Positions 37,427 to 45,924 of a stretch of 64,000 bases of DNA are shown here, one piece after another (position 1 is the stretch's first letter; each line of letters starts with the position of its first letter). The stretch covers positions 1 through 64,000 of the forward strand of contig CAKUUX010000011.1 in the NCBI GenBank assembly GCA_934693165.1, given 5' to 3'. The position numbers and the translations under genes are program-made. Origin of the DNA: an uncultured Candidatus Melainabacteria bacterium (GTDB lineage: Bacteria; Cyanobacteriota; Vampirovibrionia; Gastranaerophilales; Gastranaerophilaceae). A model generated the notes under the pieces. It was not told the DNA's origin. It did no database searches and saw nothing but the letters and a program-made list of their open reading frames with translations.

Positions 37427-37606
37427 TTATTCACCTAGAGAGAGTTTTATAGAAAAAGTTACACAGCCCAAAGCTACGAACAACACTAACAAATTTCTAA
37501 CCAAAGGTGGTACGTCAGGGTTTGTTCTGTTGTGCACCATAAATTGGATAACTATTGCGATACCCCAAAAAATAAAAGTTAAAATATTTAATGTAATAGC
37601 TAACAT
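37427..37606 (-). CDS. Small 59-aa membrane protein, unknown function
   Basis: A 59-residue ORF with two hydrophobic helices (about residues 3-23, ILTFIFWGIAIVIQFMV region, and 37-54, LLVLFVALGCVTFSI region) joined by a polar NRTNPDVPP loop. An AGGA ribosome site lies about 7 bases before the ATG and the gene begins 8 bases after the stop of the GH13 enzyme, so it is probably co-transcribed. I recognise no family. The topology is typical of small inner-membrane proteins. Confidence 0.72.
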   Translation of the reverse strand: MLAITLNILTFIFWGIAIVIQFMVHNRTNPDVPPLVRNLLVLFVALGCVTFSIKLSLGE

Positions 37607-37614
37607 ATAAAATC

Positions 37615-39921
37615 CTATTTTTTAATAACAAATATTTTAAATTCTCCTGGATATAGGCTAGGGAAAGTCAAAGAGTATTCAGGAGAAGCAAAATCTACAA
37701 GCGAGAAATTTCTACCGTCAAAAACATACTCTGCAACAGCTGCGTAATCCCCAGGAATATTAACAGTCTTATTATAAATATCTTTTCCTACTTTTACATC
37801 AGTATATGGAACACCATCTGCCGAATGTTTAGTAAATTTTTCGAATGGTGAATTGTAATTTGAAATTATTAAGAAGGCATGTTTTAAAGGTTCTTTAGTA
37901 ACCATCCAAGTTGCAAAACCTTCGTTATCCTCAGCAATAATTTGAGCTTCACCGTTAATTAAAACATCTTGAGATTTAACAAATCTACTTATTGCATCAA
38001 ATTTTGCATAAAAATAGTAATTTTTTTCTCTAATCATAGGAACTTCAGCATCAATAGTTCTGCGAATACCAGTTTGAGTAAAGCTTTCATCCCCATCTAC
38101 ATACATAATTGGACGAGTTGCAAACTTACCACCTGGGAGAAATTTGTATTTGAACCATTTATACATAGCTCCACTTTCGCCTAATTGTGCAGGATATCTA
38201 TCTATAATCGAAAACTCGCCATCTTGATTATTGTACGTTTTCAAAATCGATAATTTTGATTTGTTATATAAAGGTATATTGAAATTTGCTAAATATTGAT
38301 TATCTTTTATGATTTCAGCAGGAGTTTTTAGAGATTGAGAAGAAATATCGTCCCCCCATAAAACGTCAAATTTCATATCATTATGATATTCTTTATAAAA
38401 TTTATTACCAAGCATATATTCTGCCAAGGTCGCACAATAAGGCATTTTACGTTTAAAATGTTCATTAATTTTGCCTAAAACCTTTGCTGGACATCTGTAG
38501 CTTATTGGAAATCCGTCTTTTTGCGAAATTTCATCTACAACATGGTCTAAATGATCAACCCTAAAAGCGTCAAAATTGTATAAAGATTGAACATAATCTA
38601 AATATTCAATGTATCCGTCAATAACTTTTTCGTTGTACTTTTTTTTATCCAAATAAGCAAAATAGAAAGGTGTTTGGCAATCTAAATTCGCAAGTTCAGT
38701 AACATCTTTACCGTTAATATCAAAATGCAAAAACATAGGATAAGATGCAGTTTCAGCCATTTTATCAAACACAGGAATACCAGCTGAACACCAAGCTCCT
38801 CCAGGAAGAGTCCATAAATTTTCACTTATTAAGGTTTCAACGCATTCTTTTACGTTTGTTAATTCTTCTGGTGAAGATAGCTTTGACATTGATTTGCCAT
38901 TAATTTTTGAAATGATTTTTTCAACTCTTTTATGAAGCTTATCTTGAACAGATTTTTCTGCCATTGCAGAAGATATTTCTTTTTTATATGGTAATAACAA
39001 ATCATCAATTTCATCATAGATAGGCTTGTAATGTTCAGAAAGAGCATTTGAAACACCTGATTTCAAAATGTCTTTGTACAAATTTTTAACAATGTTCAAA
39101 TCTTCATTTGAATATTTATCTATAAGAGTATTTGCAACTTCATCAACTTTATCACTTATTTTTGAAATCAGTTCATTTATATCAAACCATCTTGCCATAT
39201 AAGGTTTAAATAAAATTAATTTTGAAAATCTTGAAATCTGAGGCAACACATCATAAATAACAGGATGCCCTGCAAGTTGTGCTAATTTAATAAACATAGA
39301 AACTTGTTCTGTAACGTCAAACCCTGTTTCTTCACCAATTATCGAATCATACATAGAGTCAGAAGCTTCCATTGAAATAGGAAGATACGAACAACCAAAA
39401 TCTCTAGGATGAAATGGAACCAAATAAATTGAAGTATCAAAAATTCCAAATCTCATATTACCAGTTGGTAAAATCACAAGTTGTTTTAACCAATCTAAAA
39501 ATTTTGCACACTCATTTGTATTGTTGCCGTTTGATAATGCAGGAAGGTTAATCAGTTTTATTTCATGACCTTCTGCACAAATCCAATCAGCAGAATAGAC
39601 TTTGTTACGTTTTAATGGGCTCACATCATCATTTTCAAACTGGAAACTGCCTGCAGAAAAAACACCATTGTTTTTCCATTTTTGTTCTAAACAGAATAAC
39701 GTCTCTGCAGGCGACAACTCTTCAAGAGCCTTAATGTGAGGATAATTCAAATACCCATATTCGTTCATAATTTCTGTTAAATAATTTTTTCTATCATCAG
39801 AAATGGAGTCAAAATTATAAATAGCCTTCAACTTTTCGTAAAAGCTATTAACTTCAAAATCAACTCTTTTAGCTGACTTAGTAGCGTTTTTAAATAAAGT
39901 GTTGAACATCATACTCCCCAC
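37615..39921 (-). CDS. Cytoplasmic alpha-amylase superfamily (GH13) enzyme
   Basis: A 768-residue glycoside hydrolase-like protein, without signal peptide. Conserved region II is FDAFRVDHLDHV (nucleophile Asp456), region III is LAEYMLG (acid/base Glu501), and YVDGDESF probably stands for region IV, so the catalytic set seems present. Residues about 200-370 are a long mostly helical insert within or before the barrel. The C-terminus is a beta-rich domain. It probably acts on glycogen or maltodextrin; it could hydrolyse or transfer. The listed start is GTG; ATGs at residues 4 and 5 fit the GGGGAG site better. It is followed at once by the 59-aa membrane gene. Confidence 0.8.
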   Translation of the reverse strand: MGSMMFNTLFKNATKSAKRVDFEVNSFYEKLKAIYNFDSISDDRKNYLTEIMNEYGYLNYPHIKALEELSPAETLFCLEQKWKNNGVFSAGSFQFENDDVSPLKRNKVYSADWICAEGHEIKLINLPALSNGNNTNECAKFLDWLKQLVILPTGNMRFGIFDTSIYLVPFHPRDFGCSYLPISMEASDSMYDSIIGEETGFDVTEQVSMFIKLAQLAGHPVIYDVLPQISRFSKLILFKPYMARWFDINELISKISDKVDEVANTLIDKYSNEDLNIVKNLYKDILKSGVSNALSEHYKPIYDEIDDLLLPYKKEISSAMAEKSVQDKLHKRVEKIISKINGKSMSKLSSPEELTNVKECVETLISENLWTLPGGAWCSAGIPVFDKMAETASYPMFLHFDINGKDVTELANLDCQTPFYFAYLDKKKYNEKVIDGYIEYLDYVQSLYNFDAFRVDHLDHVVDEISQKDGFPISYRCPAKVLGKINEHFKRKMPYCATLAEYMLGNKFYKEYHNDMKFDVLWGDDISSQSLKTPAEIIKDNQYLANFNIPLYNKSKLSILKTYNNQDGEFSIIDRYPAQLGESGAMYKWFKYKFLPGGKFATRPIMYVDGDESFTQTGIRRTIDAEVPMIREKNYYFYAKFDAISRFVKSQDVLINGEAQIIAEDNEGFATWMVTKEPLKHAFLIISNYNSPFEKFTKHSADGVPYTDVKVGKDIYNKTVNIPGDYAAVAEYVFDGRNFSLVDFASPEYSLTFPSLYPGEFKIFVIKK

Positions 39922-40070
39922 ACACGATACAACGATATTAGCATAAGTAACAAATAAAAGACCAATAGTTTAAGATTTTCTCTTAACAAAATTACACAAA
40001 GTCAAATATAAGATTTTGAAAAAATAGTATTTATATTAAAATTAGAACATAAAGAAAGGACGGAGTTTAT

Positions 40071-40724
40071 ATGAAACCATTAAACGAATATGTAGAACAC
40101 ACATTATTAAAACAAGATTGTACAAAAGATGATTTAATCAAATTATTCAACGAAGCAAAAGAACATAAATTTTTAGGCGTATGCGTTAATCCTGCTTACG
40201 TATCATTAGCAAAAGAAAACCTAGCAGGTTCTGGCGTGAAAATCGTTACAGTAGTAGGTTTCCCTTTAGGCGCAAGCAAATCAGAAGTTACTGCATTTGA
40301 AGCTAAAACAGCTATCGAAGATGGTGCTGATGAAATCGATATGGTTATGAACGTATCAGCTATGAAAAGCAAAGATTATGACTACATTGTAAGAGATGTA
40401 AAAATGGTTAAAGAAGCTTGTGGTAAAACAAATCTAAAAGTTATCTTAGAAACAGATTTATTAACTAAAGAAGAAATTGCTAAAGCATGTGAATTATGTG
40501 TAGAAGCAGGCGCTGATTTAGTAAAAACATCAACTGGCTTTGTAAAAGGTGGCGTTGGTGCTAAACCAGAAGACGTTAAAATTATGCACGATATCGTAGC
40601 TCCTCACGGAATGGAAGTAAAAGCTTCTGGTGGAGTTCGTTCTAAAGAAGATGCAATTGCCGTAATCGAAGCAGGCGCAACTCGTATTGGTACAAGTTCT
40701 GGTATCAAAATCGTAGAAGGCTAA
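40071..40724 (+). CDS. deoC: Deoxyribose-phosphate aldolase
   Basis: This enzyme splits 2-deoxyribose-5-phosphate into glyceraldehyde-3-phosphate and acetaldehyde, feeding nucleoside carbon to glycolysis. The 217 residues form a TIM barrel with EIDMVMNVSAMKS, LKVILETD, the Schiff-base Lys in ADLVKTSTGF and VKASGGVRSKEDA. An AAGGACGGAG site precedes the ATG. deoB lies 8 kb away, so the deo genes are split in this genome. A terminator follows. Confidence 0.97.
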   Translation: MKPLNEYVEHTLLKQDCTKDDLIKLFNEAKEHKFLGVCVNPAYVSLAKENLAGSGVKIVTVVGFPLGASKSEVTAFEAKTAIEDGADEIDMVMNVSAMKSKDYDYIVRDVKMVKEACGKTNLKVILETDLLTKEEIAKACELCVEAGADLVKTSTGFVKGGVGAKPEDVKIMHDIVAPHGMEVKASGGVRSKEDAIAVIEAGATRIGTSSGIKIVEG

Positions 40725-40750
40725 TTTTACGGAATAATAAAACTTTCTTA

Positions 40751-40780
40751 ATAATCCTTTCATTAACTTGAAAGGATTAT
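40751..40780 (+). terminator. Terminator of deoC
   Basis: ataatcctttc (40751-40761) pairs with gaaaggattat (40770-40780) around ttaactt's core loop, followed by a T-rich stretch. Confidence 0.85.
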
Positions 40781-40822
40781 TTATTTTATTTAAGATGTAT
40801 TTAAAAGGTTAAGGAATAACAA

Positions 40823-41887
40823 ATGGGTGATGAAGACAAGCAGTTTGATGCGACGCCACAGAAACTGAAAAAAGCTAGAGATGAAGGTCAAGTTGTAAAA
40901 TCTAAGGATTTTTCAACTGCTTTGTCATTGCTTGTTTTGTTTGCAACGATTAACGGACTTGCACCGTTTATATGGCACCAAATTACAAAATTGTACGTAC
41001 TGCTTTATGAACAGATACCAAACTCCAATCTGGATGTCATAGGGACGATGTACGCTATTACAATGGCAACAATTCCGACAATTTTAATCATTGGTCCAAT
41101 TTTATTTGTGGCATGGTTTGTAGCTATTATGGCAGACTTTATACAAGTAGGACCTCTGGTTGCTACAGCCCCATTAATGCCAAAACTTGATAAACTTAAC
41201 CCAACAAAATATTTCAAAAACATTATGAGTATAAAAACTCTTTTTGAATTATTCAAAAACATAGTAAAAGTAATCATATTAGGTTATATCGGTTGGATGT
41301 GTTATTCAAGCCATTTACCAGCAATTTTAAGACTGGCCGAAATTGACAACAATTTTGCAGTAATGATTGAATTTGGTAAATTAATGACAGACTTTATCAC
41401 AAAAGCATGTATTGCATTCTTGGTAATCGCTGCAGCCGATTATGGTATGACAAAATGGAAATTCTTAAAAGACCAAAAAATGTCATTTAAAGAAATCAAA
41501 GATGAATATAAAAACACAGAAGGCGACCCTAATGTTAAAGCTGCATTAAGACAAAGACGTATGCAAATGTTACATAGAGGGATGATGGATAGCGTTGCAG
41601 AAGCTGATTTTGTTGTAAGGAATCCACTCCATGTTGCATGTGCACTAAAATATGACCAAGAATCAATGGATTCACCAATGCTCACAGCAAAAGGGTCAGA
41701 ACTTATTGCAAGACAGATTATTGAACTTGCAGAACAAAACCAAGTACCAGTAATTGACAATGCGCCTGTAGCTAGAGCATTATATAGGATGGTAGAGGTC
41801 AATCAGCTGATTCCACCTGAATTATACAAGGCAGTTGCAGAAATTTTACTTTTTGTTTATAATTTAAAAAAACAAAGACATTATTAA
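40823..41887 (+). CDS. flhB: Flagellar export apparatus protein FlhB (SctU family)
   Basis: The substrate-specificity switch of the flagellar type III export gate. The 354 residues have the N-terminal motif DATPQKLKKARDEGQVVKS, four membrane helices (about 32-50, 75-105, 145-165, 190-208), and a cytoplasmic domain. The autocleavage site, normally NPTH, is NPLH (267-270). The rest of the C-domain (VACALKYD; VPVIDNAPVARALY) is intact. An AAGGAA site precedes the ATG. fliA follows in 22 bases; no other flagellar gene is in the window. Confidence 0.92.
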   Translation: MGDEDKQFDATPQKLKKARDEGQVVKSKDFSTALSLLVLFATINGLAPFIWHQITKLYVLLYEQIPNSNLDVIGTMYAITMATIPTILIIGPILFVAWFVAIMADFIQVGPLVATAPLMPKLDKLNPTKYFKNIMSIKTLFELFKNIVKVIILGYIGWMCYSSHLPAILRLAEIDNNFAVMIEFGKLMTDFITKACIAFLVIAAADYGMTKWKFLKDQKMSFKEIKDEYKNTEGDPNVKAALRQRRMQMLHRGMMDSVAEADFVVRNPLHVACALKYDQESMDSPMLTAKGSELIARQIIELAEQNQVPVIDNAPVARALYRMVEVNQLIPPELYKAVAEILLFVYNLKKQRHY

Positions 41888-41909
41888 TGTAAAACAGAGC
41901 TCTTAATTA

Positions 41910-42575
41910 ATGATACAAAGTAACGAACGATTAAAAGAATACATAGATATTGTACAGAAAGTTGCTAAAATAGAACAACGTAGAATTCCATCACACATGG
42001 TTGAATACGAAGAACTAGTTAGCATTGGTATTATTGCCGTGCAATCTATGATAAAAGATAAAACAGAAGAGCAACTTGAAAAATATAATTCTGCATACAT
42101 TGGTACAGCAGTAAGATGGGCTATTAGAAACGAACTTAGAAGTCGTTATAAATGGTACTCTCTAAAACATAAAAAAGAGGGTGAAAGCGACGAATTCACA
42201 GAAGGTGAAGACGGAGAAATGAACGTAACACCATCAAAAGTTAGAGAAGCTGTTTACGAAACTATCCTTTCTATCGATAGTTTGGCAATGGCAGGTTCTG
42301 ACAATGATTCACCATTCGACTTTGTAAAAGATACAAAAGCAATGCCTGATGAAGCTGCTGAAATAACAGAAATGGGCAGAATGATTAAGGAAGCAATTGC
42401 ACAATTGCCTCAAAAAGATAGAACAATCGTTGAGTATCGTTTTTATAGAAACATGCAAGTAAAAGATATCGCAAGACAAGTTGGCTTGTCTTCTTCAAGA
42501 ATTACTCGTATTGTTCAATCTGCGCTAAATTCTGTTAGAGAATACCTTGAAACTAGAGATCAAACTGATTATTAA
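41910..42575 (+). CDS. fliA: RNA polymerase sigma factor, FliA (sigma-28) type
   Basis: A 221-residue sigma-70 family factor with region 2 (YEELVSIGIIAVQSMI; YIGTAVRWAIRNELRSR), a shortened region 3 with an acidic linker (about 85-95), and region 4 (LPQKDRTIVEYRFYRNMQVKDIARQVGLSSSRITRIVQSA split around 170-210). Its position directly after flhB supports a FliA role in flagellar transcription. It could instead serve other genes if the flagellum is lost. It overlaps the end of birA by 4 bases, convergently. Confidence 0.88.
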   Translation: MIQSNERLKEYIDIVQKVAKIEQRRIPSHMVEYEELVSIGIIAVQSMIKDKTEEQLEKYNSAYIGTAVRWAIRNELRSRYKWYSLKHKKEGESDEFTEGEDGEMNVTPSKVREAVYETILSIDSLAMAGSDNDSPFDFVKDTKAMPDEAAEITEMGRMIKEAIAQLPQKDRTIVEYRFYRNMQVKDIARQVGLSSSRITRIVQSALNSVREYLETRDQTDY

Positions 42576-43288
42576 TATTCAATATCACCAGCTGATATTT
42601 CTTTAAGTTCCCCATTAGTTTCTAAAATTAGTAAGCCGTTGTCACTTACATTTCTTGCAATGCCAGTAAAAGTTTTGTCATAATTTTTTACTGAAATTTC
42701 TTTATCAATACAATTTAAATATGAGATATATTCATTTTTAAAAATTGAAAACCCATTGTCTAAAAGCTTTTCATAATCTGCTTCAAATTTTTGAACAAGA
42801 TTTTCTATAAATTCATCTTTGTTAATTTTTTTAGAAACTTCTGTACTTAGAGAAGTAACTTTTTGACTAACAGAATCAAACAATTTTTCATCAGAATTGA
42901 TGTTTATACCCAAACCTAAAACTATACCCTCAAATTTTGAATTTTTAATAACTGATTCGGCCAAAATTCCAGAAATTTTTCGACCATTCACATGAATATC
43001 GTTCGGCCATTTTATAGTTGGCTGAATGCCATAAATTTCAAACGTTTTAGCTAAAATTAAAGCTGTAAATTGAGTAATTCCAACAATATTTTCATTAAAG
43101 CCATCGAGTTTTAAACACATACTCATGAAAATATTTTCACCACCCAAATCAAGCCATTGACGTTTAAAACGACCGTAACCATTTGACTGATGTTCTGCCA
43201 AAATAATATCAAAATTTTTATAATTATTAAAATTTTGTTTCAAATGTAAATTCGTTGAATTTAGTTTATTAAACTTGTATATAGCCAT
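42572..43288 (-). CDS. birA: Biotin-[acetyl-CoA-carboxylase] ligase
   Basis: Attaches biotin to the biotin carboxyl carrier protein. The 238 residues contain the catalytic domain with GYGRFKRQWLD (biotinyl-AMP loop), IKWPNDIHVNGRKISGILAE and VLGLGININ. The N-terminal repressor helix-turn-helix of E. coli BirA is absent, so it is an enzyme only. The ATG lies 6 bases from an extended -10 with no ribosome site (leaderless). It is divergent from the atp operon. Confidence 0.94.
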   Translation of the reverse strand: MAIYKFNKLNSTNLHLKQNFNNYKNFDIILAEHQSNGYGRFKRQWLDLGGENIFMSMCLKLDGFNENIVGITQFTALILAKTFEIYGIQPTIKWPNDIHVNGRKISGILAESVIKNSKFEGIVLGLGININSDEKLFDSVSQKVTSLSTEVSKKINKDEFIENLVQKFEADYEKLLDNGFSIFKNEYISYLNCIDKEISVKNYDKTFTGIARNVSDNGLLILETNGELKEISAGDIEY

Positions 43289-43294
43289 ATCAGA

Positions 43295-43303
43295 ATTATA
43301 ACA
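43295..43303 (-). promoter_or_regulatory. Extended -10 of birA, leaderless start
   Basis: TGTTATAAT on the minus strand (hexamer 43295-43300) ends 6 bases before the ATG at 43288. It lies back to back with the atp promoter; the palindromic TTGCAA at 43315-43320 is the atp -35. Confidence 0.6.
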
Positions 43304-43314
43304 AAAAAATAATT

Positions 43315-43343
43315 TTGCAATTTAAAATTTAGGTATATATAAT
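43315..43343 (+). promoter_or_regulatory. Promoter of the atp operon
   Basis: TTGCAA (43315-43320), a 17-base spacer and TATAAT (43338-43343). The leader of about 20 bases carries a GAAGGAT ribosome site. Confidence 0.75.
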
Positions 43344-43369
43344 AGATGAAGAATAGAAGGATATAACAA

Positions 43370-44056
43370 ATGAGTACAGAGGGACATTGGGTAGAATATA
43401 TCGGTAGTTCAGCCGTAAACATGGATACAGTTTTAACCATGTGGGTTGCAATGGCTGTAATTTTAGTATTTGCATTCGTAGCAACACGCAAATTATCAGT
43501 AATTCCATCAAAAATTCAAGCTTTTTGCGAATCCGTGATGGGCTTTTTCTGGGATCAAGTAGATCAAATGATTGGAGAAGAAGGCAGAAAGCATGTTCCA
43601 CTTGCAGCTTCATTGTTCTTATTCATCGTTGTTGCAAACTTAATGGGTCAAATTCCAATGAGATTAATCCATTTAAAAGCTGGTGAATTAGCATCTCCAA
43701 CAAATGATATTAATATGACAGCTGCTTTAGCAATCATTGTATTATTCTACTACTTGATTGTAGGTATTAAAAAGAAAGGTATACATTTCTTCTACCACGG
43801 ACTTAGCTTCCCTGGGATAGTAATGTTCTTAATTGACTTATTAGATATGATTACAAGACCATTCAGCTTGGCACTTCGTCTATTTTGTAACATATTCGTA
43901 GGTGAAGTACTTGTTGGTGTAATGTTAGGTATCTTCGCATACTTCTTACCATTACCAATAATGTTCTTTGAAGTATTTGTAGCTTTCGTTCAAGCCTTGG
44001 TATTTATGATGTTAACAATTGCATACGTATCAATGGCAGTAAATGAAGAAGAATAG
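43370..44056 (+). CDS. atpB: ATP synthase F0 subunit a
   Basis: The stator proton-channel subunit. The 228 residues are hydrophobic, with five to six helices. The essential Arg lies in TRPFSLALRLFCNIFVGEVL. It is the first gene of the atp cluster; an atpI-like gene is not seen upstream, where birA lies divergently. The short N-terminus resembles cyanobacterial and chloroplast forms. Confidence 0.96.
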   Translation: MSTEGHWVEYIGSSAVNMDTVLTMWVAMAVILVFAFVATRKLSVIPSKIQAFCESVMGFFWDQVDQMIGEEGRKHVPLAASLFLFIVVANLMGQIPMRLIHLKAGELASPTNDINMTAALAIIVLFYYLIVGIKKKGIHFFYHGLSFPGIVMFLIDLLDMITRPFSLALRLFCNIFVGEVLVGVMLGIFAYFLPLPIMFFEVFVAFVQALVFMMLTIAYVSMAVNEEE

Positions 44057-44093
44057 ATATATTAAACAAACTTAAAATAAAAGGAGAAAAAAA

Positions 44094-44339
44094 ATGACAG
44101 CAGAAGTTCAAACAATTTCAGAATTAGCACAATTAGGTGCAGGTGTTGCAATCGGTTTCGGTGCAGTTGGTGCAGGTCTTGGTATCGGTATCGCAACAAA
44201 AGGTTTATTAGAAAGTATTTCAAGACAACCTGAAATCGCTGGTAAAGCAGTTGGTTTCTTCCTAATGGGTGCTGCATTATCAGAAGCTTGTGCTTTGTAT
44301 GCATTATTCATTGCAATGAAATTAGTAGGTCTTGTATAA
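44094..44339 (+). CDS. atpE: ATP synthase F0 subunit c
   Basis: The ring subunit, 81 residues in two helices joined by the RQPE loop, the usual cyanobacterial length. The ion-binding Glu is in GAALSEACALYAL. It is followed by Ala, and the first helix has no Gln in the position used by Na+ rings (GAGLGIGIATKG), which favours proton coupling. An AAGGAGA site precedes the ATG. Confidence 0.97.
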   Translation: MTAEVQTISELAQLGAGVAIGFGAVGAGLGIGIATKGLLESISRQPEIAGKAVGFFLMGAALSEACALYALFIAMKLVGLV

Positions 44340-44368
44340 ATAAGGTCAAAATCTAAAAAGGAAAAGAC

Positions 44369-44842
44369 ATGGAATTTAATGCAACATTTTTCGTATCATT
44401 TGTAAGTTTTATAGTATTTGTAGTTTTAATGAATCAAATACTTTATAGACCATTGGATAAAATTGTTAGAGAAAGAAAACAATTTGTAGATGGCAATTAT
44501 AACGATGCAAATACGGCTAACCAAAAAGCTTCAGCCCTAATTAAAGACAGAGCAGATAGAATTGCAAAAGCAGGTAGTGATGCTAGAAAAACAATGGTAG
44601 AAATCACTGATACTGCTAAAAATGAAAAAGCTCAAGTTTGTGCTGAAGCAAAAAATGTTGCTAACGAAGAAGTAAAAGCTAAAAAAGAAGCATTAGCTAA
44701 TACTTCAAGACAAGTTTCAGAAGAACTTAAAGGACATGTCGTTGGTATTGCAGAAACAATTTCATCAAAAATATTGGGTGAAAATGTTAATATCGCAAAT
44801 GCTGACAGTGAAGCTATCAACAAAATAATGCAAGAAGGATAA
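44369..44842 (+). CDS. ATP synthase F0 subunit b' (first b-type subunit)
   Basis: A 157-residue peripheral-stalk protein: one N-terminal membrane helix (FVSFVSFIVFVVLMNQILY), then PLDKIVRERK and a long charged coiled coil. Two different b-type genes in tandem are a feature of photosynthetic lineages and their relatives; this one occupies the b' (atpG in cyanobacteria) position after subunit c. The assignment b' versus b is from gene order and the longer conserved stalk. Confidence 0.88.
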   Translation: MEFNATFFVSFVSFIVFVVLMNQILYRPLDKIVRERKQFVDGNYNDANTANQKASALIKDRADRIAKAGSDARKTMVEITDTAKNEKAQVCAEAKNVANEEVKAKKEALANTSRQVSEELKGHVVGIAETISSKILGENVNIANADSEAINKIMQEG

Positions 44843-44847
44843 AATTA

Positions 44848-45357
44848 ATGGAAAATTTAGCACAATTTTGGAATGTAATAGTTGAGTCAAACACACTAAA
44901 CTTCGTAGTTTTTGTGTTAATTTTGGCATACCTTTGCAAAAAAATTGACGTTAATAAAATCATTGAAAATCTTCAAGCAAAAATTCAACAAATGGTAGAA
45001 GCATCAAAAGAAGCTAAAGAAGTTGCAATAAAAGATTTAGCAAAAGCAGAAGATTCTGTAAAAAATGTTGCAACAGAAGTTGAAACAATACTTTCAGATG
45101 CAAAAGCAACGGCCTCTAAAATGAGCGAAAAAATTGCAGAAGATGCAAAAAAACAAGCTGAAAACATTGGAAAAAATGCTAAAAAGATTATTGATGCAGA
45201 AGAAAAAATTATTTACAATACATTGATGAAAAAAGCATCAAAAGCTTCTCTTGAAGTTGCAAAAACGCATATTAAAGACACTTTAAGAAACAATGAAGCT
45301 TTACAAGACAAATACATCAATGAAAGCATAGATAAATTAGATGGGTTAAACTTATAA
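44848..45357 (+). CDS. atpF: ATP synthase F0 subunit b
   Basis: A 169-residue second stalk protein: membrane helix TLNFVVFVLILAYLCKKI, then a Lys/Glu/Ala-rich coiled coil and a C-terminal helical region. It lies 5 bases after b' and overlaps atpH by one base. The b and b' proteins are expected to form a heterodimer linking F0 to delta and alpha. Confidence 0.9.
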   Translation: MENLAQFWNVIVESNTLNFVVFVLILAYLCKKIDVNKIIENLQAKIQQMVEASKEAKEVAIKDLAKAEDSVKNVATEVETILSDAKATASKMSEKIAEDAKKQAENIGKNAKKIIDAEEKIIYNTLMKKASKASLEVAKTHIKDTLRNNEALQDKYINESIDKLDGLNL

Positions 45358-45914
45358 TGACAGAATTAGCACAAAATAAATTTTTAGTAGTATCAAAAAG
45401 ATATGCTCAAGCATTAGTGGAATTACAAAATGCTGGAGTGATTACTTCTGACGAAATTTTAAAAGATTTAAAAACAATTAGTGATACTCTAAAATCATCA
45501 CCAGACTTAAATGAAGTTTTATCAAATCCAGTTATTGGGATTGATGATAAAAAAGATATTGTTGATGAAATTTTTAAAGACTCAATAAGTTTAACAGTAA
45601 AGAATTTTGTTAAAGTTTTAATTGATAAAAACAGATTTTCAGCATTCAAATATATTGTGTATGCTTATGAACACGAACTTGATTTAATCAAGGGATTAGA
45701 AAGAGTAGAAGTTATTTCTGCAGTAGAAATGAAGGAAGATGCTAAAAATAGATTAAAACAAAAACTAGAAGAAAAACTTAAAAAATCTGTAATGATTAAT
45801 TTTGAACAAGATGCAGAAATTATTGCAGGTTTGGTAATCAGAATTGGTGATAGCGTAATTGATAATTCGCTAAGACACAAATTAGAAGACTTAAGCAAAG
45901 AGATGATAAAATAA
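45357..45914 (+). CDS. atpH: ATP synthase F1 subunit delta
   Basis: Connects the peripheral stalk to the top of the alpha-beta ring. The 185 residues have the typical N-terminal RYAQALVELQ and NFVKVLIDKNRFSAF motifs and the C-terminal GLVIRIGDSVIDNSLRHKLEDL strand. Translationally coupled to atpF. Confidence 0.95.
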   Translation: MTELAQNKFLVVSKRYAQALVELQNAGVITSDEILKDLKTISDTLKSSPDLNEVLSNPVIGIDDKKDIVDEIFKDSISLTVKNFVKVLIDKNRFSAFKYIVYAYEHELDLIKGLERVEVISAVEMKEDAKNRLKQKLEEKLKKSVMINFEQDAEIIAGLVIRIGDSVIDNSLRHKLEDLSKEMIK

Positions 45915-45924
45915 GAGGTAGAAA

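Noticed and set aside
37615..39921. First thought was MalQ (GH77 4-alpha-glucanotransferase)
   Set aside because: The DAFRVDH and LAEYMLG motifs and the C-terminal beta domain fit GH13 better; GH77 signature motifs are not seen.
44094..44339. Possible Na+-type ATP synthase c ring
   Set aside because: The Gln of the first helix and the Ser/Thr after the essential Glu, both needed for Na+ coordination, are absent.
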